Below, piece by piece: positions 33,922 to 45,227 of a DNA stretch of 64,000 bases. The stretch's first letter is position 1; the number at the start of each line of letters is the position of its first letter. The stretch comes from Usnea hakonensis (lineage: Eukaryota > Ascomycota > Lecanoromycetes > Lecanorales > Parmeliaceae), in NCBI GenBank assembly GCA_013423325.1, contig BLJB01000048.1, forward strand, positions 170,232-234,231, read 5' to 3'. The notes beneath the pieces were generated by a model, which made no database searches, was not told the origin of the DNA, and was given only the letters and a program-made list of their open reading frames with translations. Position numbers and translations under genes: made by a program.

Positions 33922-35334
33922 ATGGGAGGCTCAGAAGATAAGCACTGGGTATGCTCCAGGCACCCTCAATTGTACTTCTCCCCGATCATCCATGGACTGA
34001 CAAACCTCTCAGGCAAGTCGCTACATTCTCGACCCCCTCAACGCTCCCGAGCCCAGCGCCGAAACGGGCCCAGGAACGCACTACAACTCAACATTCGCCC
34101 CGCAAACCCAAGATCGATCATCCGGTAGCTCTCATACCGAGCCCCAGCAGACACCTCCACCCTCTGTCCGGTCGAAAAATCCATCATCCTCGCAAAGAAT
34201 TCAAAAGACGCCTCCATCCGTCTCAGTCCGCTCAGTCAACCCACCCTCCTCCCAAAAGCCCACTCCATCCGTCTCCGATCGCTCAAGCAACAATCCCTAC
34301 CGCAATGCTTCTTCAACCGGCTATCCCTCGCCGCCGCAGTCTGTCAGTCCACGGAAAGAGCGCTTCTCCACTTCCACAAACGGCCGGGAAGCCTTTCCCG
34401 ATTTCGACGGATCCTATTCTCCCACCGCCACGCGTCGAAGCGTGGACCAAGCTTCGTCGCAAATCCCCACCTCGACAGACGGCCACAATTCAACCGTGAC
34501 CACCGACGGTCACCGCCGCCGCGGCAGCTCCCTCAGTCAGCGCTACCCAGGCGATCAAAGTCACCGTCCCCTCGACACGATCAAGAAGGAGACGAAAGCG
34601 GCAAACCGCCACCCGCATCTCCGCAAGAAGCATATAGTCGGGTCCGACTCCATTGACCGCATGGACACCCTCGGCAACTTCCACCACGAGGGACCGTACG
34701 ACGCCACACTCTTGGCTCGAAACATGTCTTCCACAAACAGCCCCGTCGAAGCCGTCCGCACCACGAACCAAGAAGCTCTGCGGGCAACACCCCGAGAAAT
34801 GGTCAAAGACAGCGTCGAGAAACACCGTCCATTAGACGGCGTCGCCATGATACCGCCAGGAACGGAGGACCGATACGGCAACGTGTACAACTACGACGAA
34901 GGCACAGACATGATGATCGAAGACTCCCCCGGAGGCGGAGCCTACAAGCGATGGCCTGGCGTGGTAAAGCCCCACCCCCCAACTCCCGCCCTTTCCAATT
35001 TCTCCCAAGATCAACACTGACACACCCTTTCCACCAGCAATATCTCCCCGAAGACCTCAAAGGCAAAGGCGAGCCCTCCTACTCCGTCGAAAAGGCCCTC
35101 AAGCAGCACAAACTCCACTCCCGGCACGCGTCCGAAGGAGGCAGAACCGCCATCGAAATGATCAAGCCCGCCACCCAACGGCGGCCGATGAGCGTCGAAG
35201 GCCAGTCGAGACCCGTGAGCGACGGGCAAAATTACGCGGATTGGGAGCAAGGTGTCCGTCGGAGTTCGAGCGGGGCGGGGGGGAAGTTGAGGAAGAGGTT
35301 TGGGAGCTTGAGGATCGGGAAGGATGGAAGCTGA
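33922..35334 (+). CDS. pal1: Pal1-family cell morphology/endocytosis protein
   Basis: Three exons start with a 27-nt exon encoding MGGSEDKHW, joined to ASRYILDPLNAPEPS. A long Ser/Pro/Thr-rich disordered region follows. The Pal1 domain then contains PLDTIKKETKAANRHPHLRKK, GSDSIDRMD, NFHHEGPYDATLLARN and ALRATPREMVKDSVEKHRPLDG. The second splice, V|GTAAAG to CAG|CAATATC, gives GVQYLPEDLKGKGEPSYSVEKAL. The C-terminus is basic (KLRKRFGSLRIGKDGS). Pal1 proteins work at the cell cortex in polarity and early endocytic sites. The domain order and length of about 430 residues are normal. The last 60 bases are G-rich on the coding strand. Confidence 0.92.
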
Positions 35335-35776
35335 ATGGGGTAGAGAGCCATTCCATTTTGCACGTGCGCTGTAGAGGAAACGAAAGAAGGGAATTGGCGT
35401 ATGTAGATTGGTGTGGAGTCAGATAAATCGCTGATTGCTTAAATGGCCACTACCAGATACAGAAGAACATGGCATAGCGATTCATTCTAATCTGCATGGA
35501 TGCCCATCGATAGGTCGTGTATAAGCACATATGTTACGAATTATAGTATGGTCTTTCCCCACGCAAACAAAGACCTATAATTAGAACATTAGTAATTTCA
35601 TATGGCACTGTTGGCACTGCTATATCTGTACAATTACTCTAGTCTCTCAAGCACCTTCTATTGCAATAAAAAACCTCCCCATGCTTTTCCCATAATATCC
35701 GTTGGCATGCTGCATGAAACTAATGCAGTGCGTCGTCGCTATGCAGCTCTAAAACCCCCGCCCCACCTATAAGACC
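35335..35776. other. Convergent spacer between PAL1 and the PH-domain gene
   Basis: This 442-bp AT-rich spacer separates two convergent 3' ends and presumably contains both polyadenylation regions. I see no gene or repeat in it. Confidence 0.5.
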
Positions 35777-38700
35777 TCACTGGCGACCCTTCTGCCCATG
35801 ACCAAAGAATTGCCCATTGTGCTGTTGCTGACCCGGGCTATACTGGCCTTGTTGGGGCTGAAAGCTGGGCTGCATTGGGAATGGCCCATGCTGCTGTTGG
35901 AACGGTGAAGACGGTGGCTGATACTGCTGATAGGGTAAGTTTTGCTGCTGTCCCCAATGCTGTTGGGTCGCAGGTGGCATCCACTGTTGGGGCTGCATCT
36001 GTGGATATTGTTGGTACGATGCGTACTGCTGCTGTTGTGGTTGCTGGGTGCCCCAATTATACTGCTGCTGCTGCGCCACTCCAGCAGTAGGATACGGGCC
36101 TGGAGAAGGTGGAAATGTTCCGGGCATAGAGAACATAGGACTAGGCGTGGAGAAGGATTGTTGCGATGGTTGTCTCTGCTGCTGACCTTGGCTGTGCTGC
36201 TGGCGCTGGTGAATGGCTTGTTGGACCATCTGGCCACTCAGACCTTGTTTCATTTCTCTTTTCTCCTTTTCCCGCGCTTCGATTGCTCCTACTAAACCAC
36301 CGCCTGGAGGTAGGTTCTTGTTGGTGTTACCGGCCATATTGATTAAAGGAGATTTCGTGACCCGGGCCACATGCTCTTGCTCTCTTGCCGACAAATGCAC
36401 AGTATAATCGCTAGGACTATCTATCATTGCGGTTGCGGCACGAGAACTGGGCCGGGCGGGTAAGTCATTGCTGTACGAAGATTGTCTTTTCTGTAGTTGC
36501 GCTGAGCGTTCTCCAGACCCGGTTCTCGGTACCGCTGGCGGAGTAGAAGGACCTGAAGCTTTCCGAGCATGTGCATAAACAGGTGTCAATACACGATTCG
36601 CGGCTGCACGCTGTTGTACGAACTGTTCTGGTGTAATGGGCTGTCTGCCACCAGGACTGCTACCAATTTGAGCTCCCGGCTGCCATGCGATGCTTCTACG
36701 ATTGTCATTGCCATCAGCCGCAGAAGGAGATCGTACTCGGGGCTCAGGAGTGATCATGTTTCGGCTGGGCGCTCGCTCGTGGGACTCTTTCTGCTGTCCA
36801 GATGAATAGACCATTGACGAGGGCTGTGCCTCTGCGAGCTCCTCGTTCCGAGGGTTTGGCGTGAAGTCACCTCTAAGCTCTGAGCTGTTGTCCATTTGCT
36901 GGGTCGCACTAGTGGTGGGTCGACTGCTGGTCCTCGGATTGTATGCTTGCGTAGGCCCGAAGTCAACCGCTGGAATGTCAGGATTCAGTGGCTCAGGAGT
37001 CGCGCCTGGTCTGTAGCGGACATCACCAACCTGGACCTCTTGCAGTACAGGCTCAACAGTTCCCACGGTTTTCAGCACACCCCTCCGTGGTTTTTCGACC
37101 GATGGTCTGGACCTCTTCGTCTCCGTAGATCTGCGTGTACTAGCGTAGTCTGGCGACACTGTTGAGTCATTGTCATAGACACTGGCATCATCTGCAAAAG
37201 CAGCGTTGCTCTCACTGGTAAGTGACTCCAGCCGCTGGCGTTCAAGGACTTGGGTCAGGGCATCTTCATCAATATAGCGATTGTGCAAACTGTCGACGCT
37301 TGACTTTGTGGTAAGTGGGTCAAGGTCAGGATGCGCAGGCGATCCTTTGGTTGGAGATGGGGTTCTGATTGGGACTGGTTTCCTAGAAATACTAGACTTT
37401 GATCGGTGGGCCTCGGGACGTTTTTGAGGGTCAATCGGGAAGGGGGGCGGCTTATTGATGCCAAAAGCTGGATTCGAGAGAGAAGATGCCGGCAATTCAT
37501 TGCTGCGGGAAGGTGTTCGAGCAGGGCTCGTCCCATTTACTGGCTGCGACGGCGGTGAAGAAGACATTGAAGTTTGTGACAAAGGTGAAACAGCGCGGGA
37601 AGACGGATTTTGTGGTGACAAGAGATCGTACGATGACATTAATGGCTTATTCTTGTAGTATGGGGTGCTTTGAGAATCAGACGGAGAAGAGGCGAATGAA
37701 GTGTCTGGGGAGCCTTCACGGTCTGGAGGCGGTTGTCGGGGTTTTGCTGTTACCTTGCCTTCAGCAGGAAAGGAACGGTCAGCAGTATTCCGACTGTTGC
37801 TAGCGTTAAGGTTTACCCCACGTTGTCCCTGGTCCTCCAAAGATGTCCCACTCATACTCTTCTGTGAGTTATTTTTCCATGCAGCTGCCGCGCCCGCTGC
37901 AGCTGATCCAGCAGTACCAGCCTTCCCTGCGTCAGCTAATTGAGAGAGTGTTGTGACAGATAGCCGGCTGTTGGCGCGACGTAGTTCTGCATCCAAACCA
38001 GGCCTCTTTTGTGGCTTAGCGCCAGGCTCATGTGAGAAAGCTGGAGGGGCTGCGACTGAGGACGGTGGGGGAGCAGGACGGACTTCCTGGCGGATTTCTT
38101 GCGGATCTGCTTCGCTGACGCCACCATTGACTCCCGCGAATCGCCGTTCACTATCCGAGCTGCTTCGTCCGGATTCATTGGCATATCTTTGCATTTGAGG
38201 ATTGCGGGCGGCCATGCCAATGGGAACGCCATGAGCTGGAGGCGTTGGAGCCATTTGCTCATAGGAATCCACACGTGGAGGAGTACCGTCGAACGAAGGT
38301 CTGGACTGCTCGTGTGATAAACGGGATGGTGTGTAGTTTTGTTCCTGAATATATTTTTGGGATCTTGTACGCGGAGGCGTAAATTGGGGACTGGCTTCGG
38401 AAAAAGACCGCTGATGCTGTGCCCTGGGCCGAGGAGGAGTGAATGGTTGATCCACTGGCGGTTCCGAGTTGGACCGGTCAAGATGCTGTGGAGGCGCAGG
38501 AGCAGTCTCGTTGCGTAAAGAAGGCGTAGACTTGATGGACGCGCCATCTTCATAGCGAAGGGTTCCAGTACGTGAAGCCATGCTGTTTCTGTAGCCTCTG
38601 TAGCTGCTCGCCCTACTTCTTGGTCGGCCGTTCGACGTCATCCGTGTCATGCGCTGCGAAGTAAGATCTTTCATCTTCTTCCTCCAGTCTCGTTCAGTCC

Positions 38701-40212
38701 AAGACTGACTGCCAGTCTCATGGATCAAACCGGCCACGTCCAGAATCTCCAGGTATCCGTATCGCCTCTCTTGTGGCAAAGCGAACATCAAACTGCGTGT
38801 ATCAAGTGTGTCGGCAATCAATCGATTCGGACGTCCATATAATGCAAAGACATCGTAAACAGGGAATAGGTATCTCAACATCATTTCGAACCCAGAGACA
38901 GCAGGATGAGCCTCTGGCATGACAAAAACGAACCCATCAGTCGTTGTTTCCGGTGTAGAATGGATGGTGATTGATCCCTCGATTTTGACCAGTGTTGACT
39001 GATCGATCAGGGGTTTGGATTGCGGATAAATCGCATATGCTGAGTATGCATCATTAATAGTTGCAATGGGTTGCGCCTTCTTGGTCTTTCTGGTATCATA
39101 AAATTTGATGTTGCCTTTGAGGACAGGTGCACGCTCGTATGCAGATTTCTTCTTTAACTGCTTCTGTTGCTTTTGCACATCCTTTTCACTGGGAGGTGTG
39201 ATTACACACCAACAGCGTCTCCAAGGTGTGCCGGCTCCAAACCTCACTCTGGTCCAGTCTTCATTTGGGATCCTTGTTCTGTCCATGATGACCTTGATAT
39301 TATTAAGAAGCTTCCCCTTGCCAGCGATCAAAGAACCGGTATATGCTTCATGGAGCGTAGAATTCTCGTACATAGCTAACCTGATAGCAGCAGTCCATTG
39401 CGTTAAAGAGTGTAGAGAGTTGAAGTGGAACAAATAACGATTTTTGCCCGCTGTCGAAAGGCTGAGGACATTTTGTAGAGGCTGGACGTCTTGAGACTGA
39501 GTGGGGAGGGTTTCAATCTATCGAAGGAGGGTCAGCGAAGTGCAAGTATCCCAAGCCTAGCACTGAACGCACCATCTTGATTGAGGCGTCTGCGAGGTTG
39601 ATGAATGTAGGTGCAACTTCGCCTTCTTGGCCGGCTGCATCAAGTGCCGAGGCATCCCATAAAGACAAGATCGTGCCAACGAGCTGAGCAAAAGACTCGG
39701 TCCATGACCTGTCATGATTAGGTCGCCCACCTGCACATTGTGTCAGTCAAAGCATTCAACAAGAGAGAGAGTATTGACGAACTGGAATCTAGGTCATTCA
39801 GCTTTAGAAAGTACCCTTCCTGGTACAATTTGTTAGAGTGGCTGTTGAGAAAGGTGAAGATCGGTTGCAGCTCCGGTATCGTATCCTGTGCAATCTCCAT
39901 CACGGGCGGCTGATAGGTCTGCACCATCGACATTGGTCTCATGGATGACGACCTTTCACGTGTCCTCGGAGGCGGTGAGTCTCTCGGCGTGGCGGCTACA
40001 TGCTGAGGAGAGGCGGAACTTGGAATCTTTTCCTTGACATCTTGCAGTTGAGAAGGGTTCTGCTGGCCTGAAAAGGAGGTGGTTGTTGGTGATTTGGGTG
40101 CGCCGAAGGCTGACATGAAAGACAAAACTATGCAAGGGACCTTAGTACCACAAGGTCCGCCCACGCGGCACCCGCTTGATCGGGGGATTGTCTCACCTCT
40201 TGAACGACCCAT
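35777..40212 (-). CDS. CAF120: PH-domain protein of the Caf120/Skg3 family
   Basis: Exons at 40212-39430 and one very long exon down to 35777 encode about 1,400 residues. The start MGRSR is joined across GTGAGA...CATAG to VLSFMSAFGAPKSP; an ATG at 40116 is an alternative start. The N-terminal part has YQEGYFLKLNDLDS, ESFAQLVGTILSLWD, FINLADASIK and the PH-like block NRYLFHFNSLHSLTQWTAAI. A second domain with WRRCWCVITPPSEKD, GNIKFYDTRKTKKAQP and EIEGSITIHSTPE-type strands then includes MLRYLFPVYDVFALYGRPNR. The remainder is low-complexity, Ser/Pro-rich, and ends in about 150 residues very rich in Gln. Yeast Caf120 associates with Ccr4-Not and Skg3 with polarity; which role applies here is unknown. 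Confidence 0.85.
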
Positions 40213-40955
40213 TGTGTTGCTTTCACAAAGCTGTAGAGCTCCAAAAATATGCTTGTCAACTGTCAAAAAATTTAAATGTCAAGGAAGGAGCTCCACGAGA
40301 AAAGTTTGGGGCCAGATTGACTGGGCGGATTATTTCGGATGCTGGAAGTGTCGAGGCTGAACAACAATGATTATATGCAATCAGCTTACACTTTCTCGCA
40401 GGTCATCAGGACGGACGAATGTGATATTGAACGAGTGAAGGTAAAGTATATGGAAAGATGGATCATGAAGGTACAGGTAAACGACAGTGTATGTGACAAG
40501 TATTAAGTTTCATGGTTTTCCATGTGTTCCGTGACATGTAAAAGTTGTGGAAGTTGCATAAGGTAATCTGCATGTCTCGCATCTGCCAGGAGCAGGGAAT
40601 TGCAGATCGACACTAAACTCGACTCGGTAAACTTGGCAGTCTCGGCAGAACAGATCATTCGTCATTCATTTGCTCCCGCCAGTGTAGGAAAGTACTCCTT
40701 ATCCTCCAATCAAACATTTAGCTTCAAAGACTATATAGGCCCTAAATAGGTCATTTAGGGCTTTAACCTAGTAGATAAAAAGATGCACGGCGGAGTGGAG
40801 CTCTTTCAGCCGAACACCGAAGCTGACGACGACAGTACGTCAGAGCCGCAGGAGAGTGCTGGACTTCGGAATCACAATACCCGTCCTGCAATGAAAGTGG
40901 CAGGTCGGATGCACTTTCCATCAATAATTCATCGTCGGGGCTTGCCAAGCTAAAG
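40213..40955. promoter_or_regulatory. Divergent promoter between the PH-domain and NTF2-like genes
   Basis: This 743-bp spacer separates divergent genes. A 23-nt perfect palindrome (arms GCCCTAAAT and ATTTAGGGC) lies at 40739-40761, about 195 bp before the NTF2-like ATG. An antisense frame at 40763-41179 mostly overlaps the NTF2-like gene and is discarded. Confidence 0.5.
40739..40761. promoter_or_regulatory. Palindrome containing TTAGGG
   Basis: Nine-base perfect arms GCCCTAAAT and ATTTAGGGC flank a five-base centre. Each arm contains the fungal telomere-repeat core TTAGGG/CCCTAA, so a Tbf1- or TRF-like Myb factor is a conceivable binder. It sits within the divergent promoter. Confidence 0.45.
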
Positions 40956-41462
40956 ATGGCTGATTCCAAATCCCAATCCCGTGCGGAGCTGATGCGATCA
41001 ACGGCCCATTCCTTCTGCAAAGCCTTCGCAACCGGCTCTCCTCCATCAGAAATACTCGACAAATTTTTCACATCCAACCCCAAGATTCTTGAACACGGTC
41101 CGAAGTGGGCAAACCTACGTCTCCCTTTCCTGGGCATCAAATTCCACGGCCGTCGCTCGCTAAGCTCCTCAACGGCCACATCCCGCAGGACGTGCGACGA
41201 TTATTATGACCGTTTGACCTCTACGTTGTCCTTCCACTCTCATGAAAATACCGTGCCATCAAAAGAGGAATTCATGGTCGATGCCGAAAGAGGAACCGTG
41301 ACAGTAAAGTTACATGCAACATTTGCAAGTGTCAAAACGGGTAAGGACTGGGAAGAAGATTTCATATATGTGCTGAGCGAGTTTGATGAGGAGGGAAGGA
41401 TTGGAAGTCAAGAGCTATGGGCAGATCCCTTATCAGCTTGGATGGCCGTCGGCGAGGATTGA
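40956..41462 (+). CDS. NTF2-like (SnoaL-type) fold protein
   Basis: A single-exon frame of 168 residues starts MADSKSQSRAELMRSTAHSF. The pattern of an N-terminal helix pair, FFTSNPKILEHGPKW, a YYDRLTSTLSFHS helix/strand, then three long strands (EEFMVDAERGTVTVKLHATF, WEEDFIYVLSEFDEEGRI, ELWADPLSAW) is that of the NTF2/SnoaL cone-shaped fold. Many fungal single-domain members exist with unknown substrates or act as ester-ring or steroid-like isomerases. No catalytic Asp/His pair can be confidently assigned. The short intact frame and good codon structure support a real gene. Confidence 0.8.
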   Translation: MADSKSQSRAELMRSTAHSFCKAFATGSPPSEILDKFFTSNPKILEHGPKWANLRLPFLGIKFHGRRSLSSSTATSRRTCDDYYDRLTSTLSFHSHENTVPSKEEFMVDAERGTVTVKLHATFASVKTGKDWEEDFIYVLSEFDEEGRIGSQELWADPLSAWMAVGED

Positions 41463-43300
41463 TACCGGTAATCTTCCACGATCCCATCAATTGAATGATT
41501 TGAAGCTTTGGGAAGCTTCTTAACATACGCCCAGCTTGCCACCAGACAGCGAGCCGCAAAGCTGAACTACGTATACTCTCTAAGAAGATGAAGAGCCGGT
41601 GCTGCTGCGGGTGAGGCTTGCACGTGGTGATTCAGCACATCAGAATCAATAAGAGATCATGTGATTTGGGGATTGCGACGGCATTAGGAGCAAACATACT
41701 TGGAGAAAATCCCGAGGACCAAATATTCACTCTACTCGTCTGTAGTAGAACGGCACGGCAGGGCCATGCACGCTGAAGTCTAGCTGAGCCTGCAACCAGA
41801 CGTCTCAGGGAGGGGTCAATTGGAATGATGGAATTGACTGAGAATCCCAGCAATTGGTCCACCCTCGTAGAGCTAGCATAAATACCTAGCTATCCTAACC
41901 ACGCACAATAAGAGTAATTGAACCGTTGCACGCTTCCACATGCCCCCCACTCCATCTCACCCATTAGCGGCGCCTCAAACCAGCCCCAGTCCTTCAACCG
42001 TAGCTTTTCTCGATCATCTTACCAGCTAGCGCCCACGCGAGAAAAGGAACCTTCCTCCGCGATAAAGCAAAGTGATACGATTCGATCGTCACCCCCGTAT
42101 ATCTTGAACGTAGCACAAAAAACCCTCAGTAGGTTCATTCCTATCACTCATTTCTGTTCCAAGAAGGAGAACAGCCCACCGAGTAGGCCGAGTCGAAGTG
42201 TTGGGGGCAAATCGCGGTACAAACAGAGTCAGGAAGATCAATGGAACGGCAAAAGAACTACTAGTAACTACCGTAGAACGGTTCATCCTGGGGGGGGGGG
42301 CTTTCGATTTTGACGGCTTTGGAAACCGAGGACTCCGTTCCAGCGGCGAAAAGGGGGCTTGGCAACACTTGCGGGCAGCGGAGCTCAAAGATTTTGCCCC
42401 TTTTTGATGCACTTTCATAGACCTGTGAGATTTCAGGATAGATTAAGAGGAATTCGAAGGACAGATAGGCTTAGCGCGCGGTATGGAATGGATGTTCTTA
42501 AAGTGGTGATGAATCAGGATAAATCTCGCTTAGGCAAGAAAAATTATAGCCAGCGCAGCAGAGATGGTCCTATTACCTTCCAAACGTGTTGCAACACTCT
42601 GAAAAAATTGGCAAGAATGGCAGGCAAGTAAGTACGGCAGACAGTCTTCTTTCGTGCCAGTCATGGCTACTGCCCCTAATTTCAGTAAAATGTTAGCTGG
42701 ATGTCCTCGAACGCTGGAGCTGGGAAAGGGTTTAGCGCGGTAACGAAAAATACAGTCTCTTCCCCTGTCAATTCAGATCTCGACGCTGTATCCTGCGTCC
42801 AAAGTAAATACACAAAAAAATATGTTGGTTTGATTGAGGCTTTATTTGTATTCAGGCCGAAGCCGGGTCGATCTCCAATAAACCGTACTCAGGGGACTGC
42901 AAAGTCACTTTCTCCGAAGATCAGCAACGATACAAGCCGAGCCGTTTAGGCTTTTTGAACGCGTTAACCCCAAACAATTTGTTCTGCTAACCAAACCATT
43001 TGACCAAATGCCCGAAGACAAATTGTTTGTTCTATTATGATATATCAACCTAAAATAAATTAGCGTAGTACTTCGTGCTGGAAATGCCAACACGTGCATA
43101 CTTTCGTCGATACGTCACAGCGCAAGCCGCGACCATAACGCAATGGTTGCTTCTGAGCAACCAAATTTCCACAGCTCAGTCACAGTCCAAGGTAAGCGTC
43201 GATGATGTCCATGGCGGTTGCATAAGTCGCAGACGCTGTACTTTGTTTGCCTTTTGTTGCACACTACCATGAGACGGCATGGGCGACGGAGGACAGCACC
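41463..43300. other. Long spacer with a nested palindrome
   Basis: This 1.8-kb convergent spacer holds no recognisable gene. Several frames of 80-130 codons at about 41918-42949 have no conserved motif. A G10 tract occurs near 42291-42300, and a nested inverted repeat at 42971-43029 (listed separately). Confidence 0.5.
42971..43029. repeat. Nested inverted repeat
   Basis: Perfect 12-bp arms CAAACAATTTGT (42971-42982) and ACAAATTGTTTG (43018-43029) enclose a second perfect hairpin, CATTTG-AC-CAAATG at 42997-43010. The whole 59-bp unit could extrude as a cruciform or be the end of a small degenerate element. Confidence 0.75.
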
Positions 43301-44359
43301 CTACTCTGGCTCTTGACCAATCCACTTCTCCTTCATGGCAGTGATGTCGAAGCCACAAGCTCGAGCTTTACTGACAAGACTTCTAGCTTTCCCAACGACA
43401 GGCGCATCAATCATCTGGCCATCCAGCGTCCACGCGCCTCTCCCCTGCTCATCAGCTTTCGCGTCGGCAACAACTATTCTGACAGCCCACGTAACCTCCT
43501 CTTCGCTCGGAGCAAAGGCCTTTTGCGCGATCGACACCTGATCCGGATGAATGCATTGCTTGCCATTGAAGCCTAGGCCCTTGCCACCAAGACACTCCTC
43601 TTCCATTGCCTTGCGGCCTTCTTCGCCCTTGTAAGAGGTGCAGACAAGATCAATGGTAGAGGGCAAGTTGTGCGCACGACAAGCAGTAGCGATAGCTGAC
43701 CTTGCATATAGGAATTCTGTCAAGGAAGGGGTGCGAGTCAACGAAAGGTCCAGAGCAAAGTCTTCAGCGGCGAAGATGAGACCGTCGAGTTGAGCGACAG
43801 TCTGACAAATTTCACGCAGATTGACGATAGCTTTGGCAGATTCAATAAGAGCAAGGATCTTGATCCGGCGAGGGGCAGACTCCTCCGGGAACGTGAACGT
43901 TCGTTTGTAGTTGATGAAGTCGGCAGCCCATTTCAGATCGGAGCTGGAATTAACTTTTGGGACCACAATTGTGTCAAGATATGGTGCATTACACTACGTC
44001 CGTCAACTGCTGAAATGTTGATTAGCCGCCGAGCTGCCATACCACTGCTTCGATATCGTCCGTCTCATAACCAGTGCCAACAGCGTTGATTCGAACAGCG
44101 CACTCTTTGATACCATCTGCACGAGACTGCTCAAGAAATTGCCGGATGTTGGACCTTGCTTCCGCCTTCCTGTTGGAAGTAACGGAGTCTTCAAGATCAT
44201 AGGCCACACAGTCGACGGTGAGCCCTCGAGACTTCGCGAGCATCTTTTGCGATGATCCAGGGACTGAGAAGCTTTTAAGCCTCTGTGTCTAGACTGTGAT
44301 AATTACAAGACCATACCATAGAGCAGTGCTCGCCTGACCGCCGTTCTGGCGGCAGACAT
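43301..44359 (-). CDS. CitE-like lyase (HpcH/HpaI aldolase/citrate lyase beta family)
   Basis: Three exons: MSAARTAVRRALLY is spliced (TATG|GTATGG to CAG|TCCCTG) to VPGSSQKMLAKSRGLTVDCVAYDLEDSV, then KAEARSNIRQFL and AVRINAVGTGYETDD, and a second splice to APYLDTIVVPKVNSSSDLKW. The CitE pattern of TIM-barrel residues is visible: YDLEDSV (metal), VRIN, IVVPKV, ILALIESA, GLIFAAEDFA, GFNGKQCIHPDQV. Family members cleave citramalyl- or malyl-CoA-type substrates, or in mitochondria act like human CLYBL on citramalyl-CoA. A basic start could serve as a mitochondrial leader. Length of about 315 residues is normal. Confidence 0.9.
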
Positions 44360-44681
44360 TGTGGACCTTGGATATGGGTGAAGCTCCGAATCTGCTAGTC
44401 AAGACGCATAACTACTTCATTCATGAATAACAAACTCGTTCTCAACTAAAGGACAAGACGAGAATCAGGTACCGAAAGTCGTCCTGCGGTGCAAGCGAGC
44501 AGACGCCGGGAAGGCGTCTATTTGAAGCAATCAAAATTCTTCGTTCTCAAAAATTCGCCTAACAAGGATGTCTTCTAACCCCATGAGTGGTCTCGCTGTG
44601 CTACCCTCGCCAATGCTGCGGTGAAGCCATTTCTTGAATTACTTTCATCATTCGACTTCTTCGGCCATTTCTAGACTTACA

Positions 44682-45227
44682 ATGCCTTCCATAATCCAAT
44701 CAGCCTTCTTCTTCGAAGCCGTTATGAACATCCCTGGCATCGTATCCCTCATATTCTATCCCGAGTCTACCCTCCGGCCTGCTCTCGCTGCAAAATTCTC
44801 CTCCTCGCCCGCTGAGCTCAACCAGACCACTCTGCTCGTTGCACGCTGCGCAGGCGTCCTCATTCTGGCTCTTACCCCACAATTACTGCTCGCATTGCCC
44901 GACTCGCAAGATTGTGTCGGAAAAAGGCGGCTGGTTTACTGGGGTCTAGGTCTAGGAGAGGCTGGCCTCATCCCGCTATTCTTATGGGAAGCTTTCAGAG
45001 CCAGCGATCGGGCCAAGCTTGAATGGCAAGGAGGTTTGACAAGAAGAGCCGCATTGCTGTGTGTGGGCATTTTGACCCCGCCTTTAGCTTGGAGAGTGTT
45101 TGTATTTGGATGGCGAGAACATTGGTTTGGACCAGGAGGCGGTCGTGGACGGGAAAAGAGGACATCAAACCAAGCCGATGTAGATGATCTGGTCGGTAGA
45201 TGGAATCTAGGGCGAAAGTCACAGTAA
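44682..45227 (+). CDS. Four-TM integral membrane protein, conserved fungal, function unknown
   Basis: A single-exon frame of 181 residues, starting at MPSIIQSAFFF; the upstream in-frame ATG at 44634 is less likely because it adds a polar Ser/His stretch. Four hydrophobic segments are visible at about residues 5-25 (EAVMNIPGIVSLIFY), 48-72 (LVARCAGVLILALTPQLLLA), 85-107 (LVYWGLGLGEAGLIPLFLWE) and 120-140 (ALLCVGILTPPLAWRVFVF). The tail is basic and Gly-rich. No domain can be named. It lies divergent from the CitE-like gene about 320 bp away. Confidence 0.8.
   Translation: MPSIIQSAFFFEAVMNIPGIVSLIFYPESTLRPALAAKFSSSPAELNQTTLLVARCAGVLILALTPQLLLALPDSQDCVGKRRLVYWGLGLGEAGLIPLFLWEAFRASDRAKLEWQGGLTRRAALLCVGILTPPLAWRVFVFGWREHWFGPGGGRGREKRTSNQADVDDLVGRWNLGRKSQ

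Noticed and set aside
35777..36300. Plus-strand frames opposite the Gln-rich tail of the PH protein
   Set aside because: They mirror CAG/CAA repeats as Leu- or Ala-rich strings and carry no independent signal.
40763..41179. 138-codon antisense frame overlapping the NTF2-like gene
   Set aside because: It is a shadow of the sense gene, without a recognisable domain.
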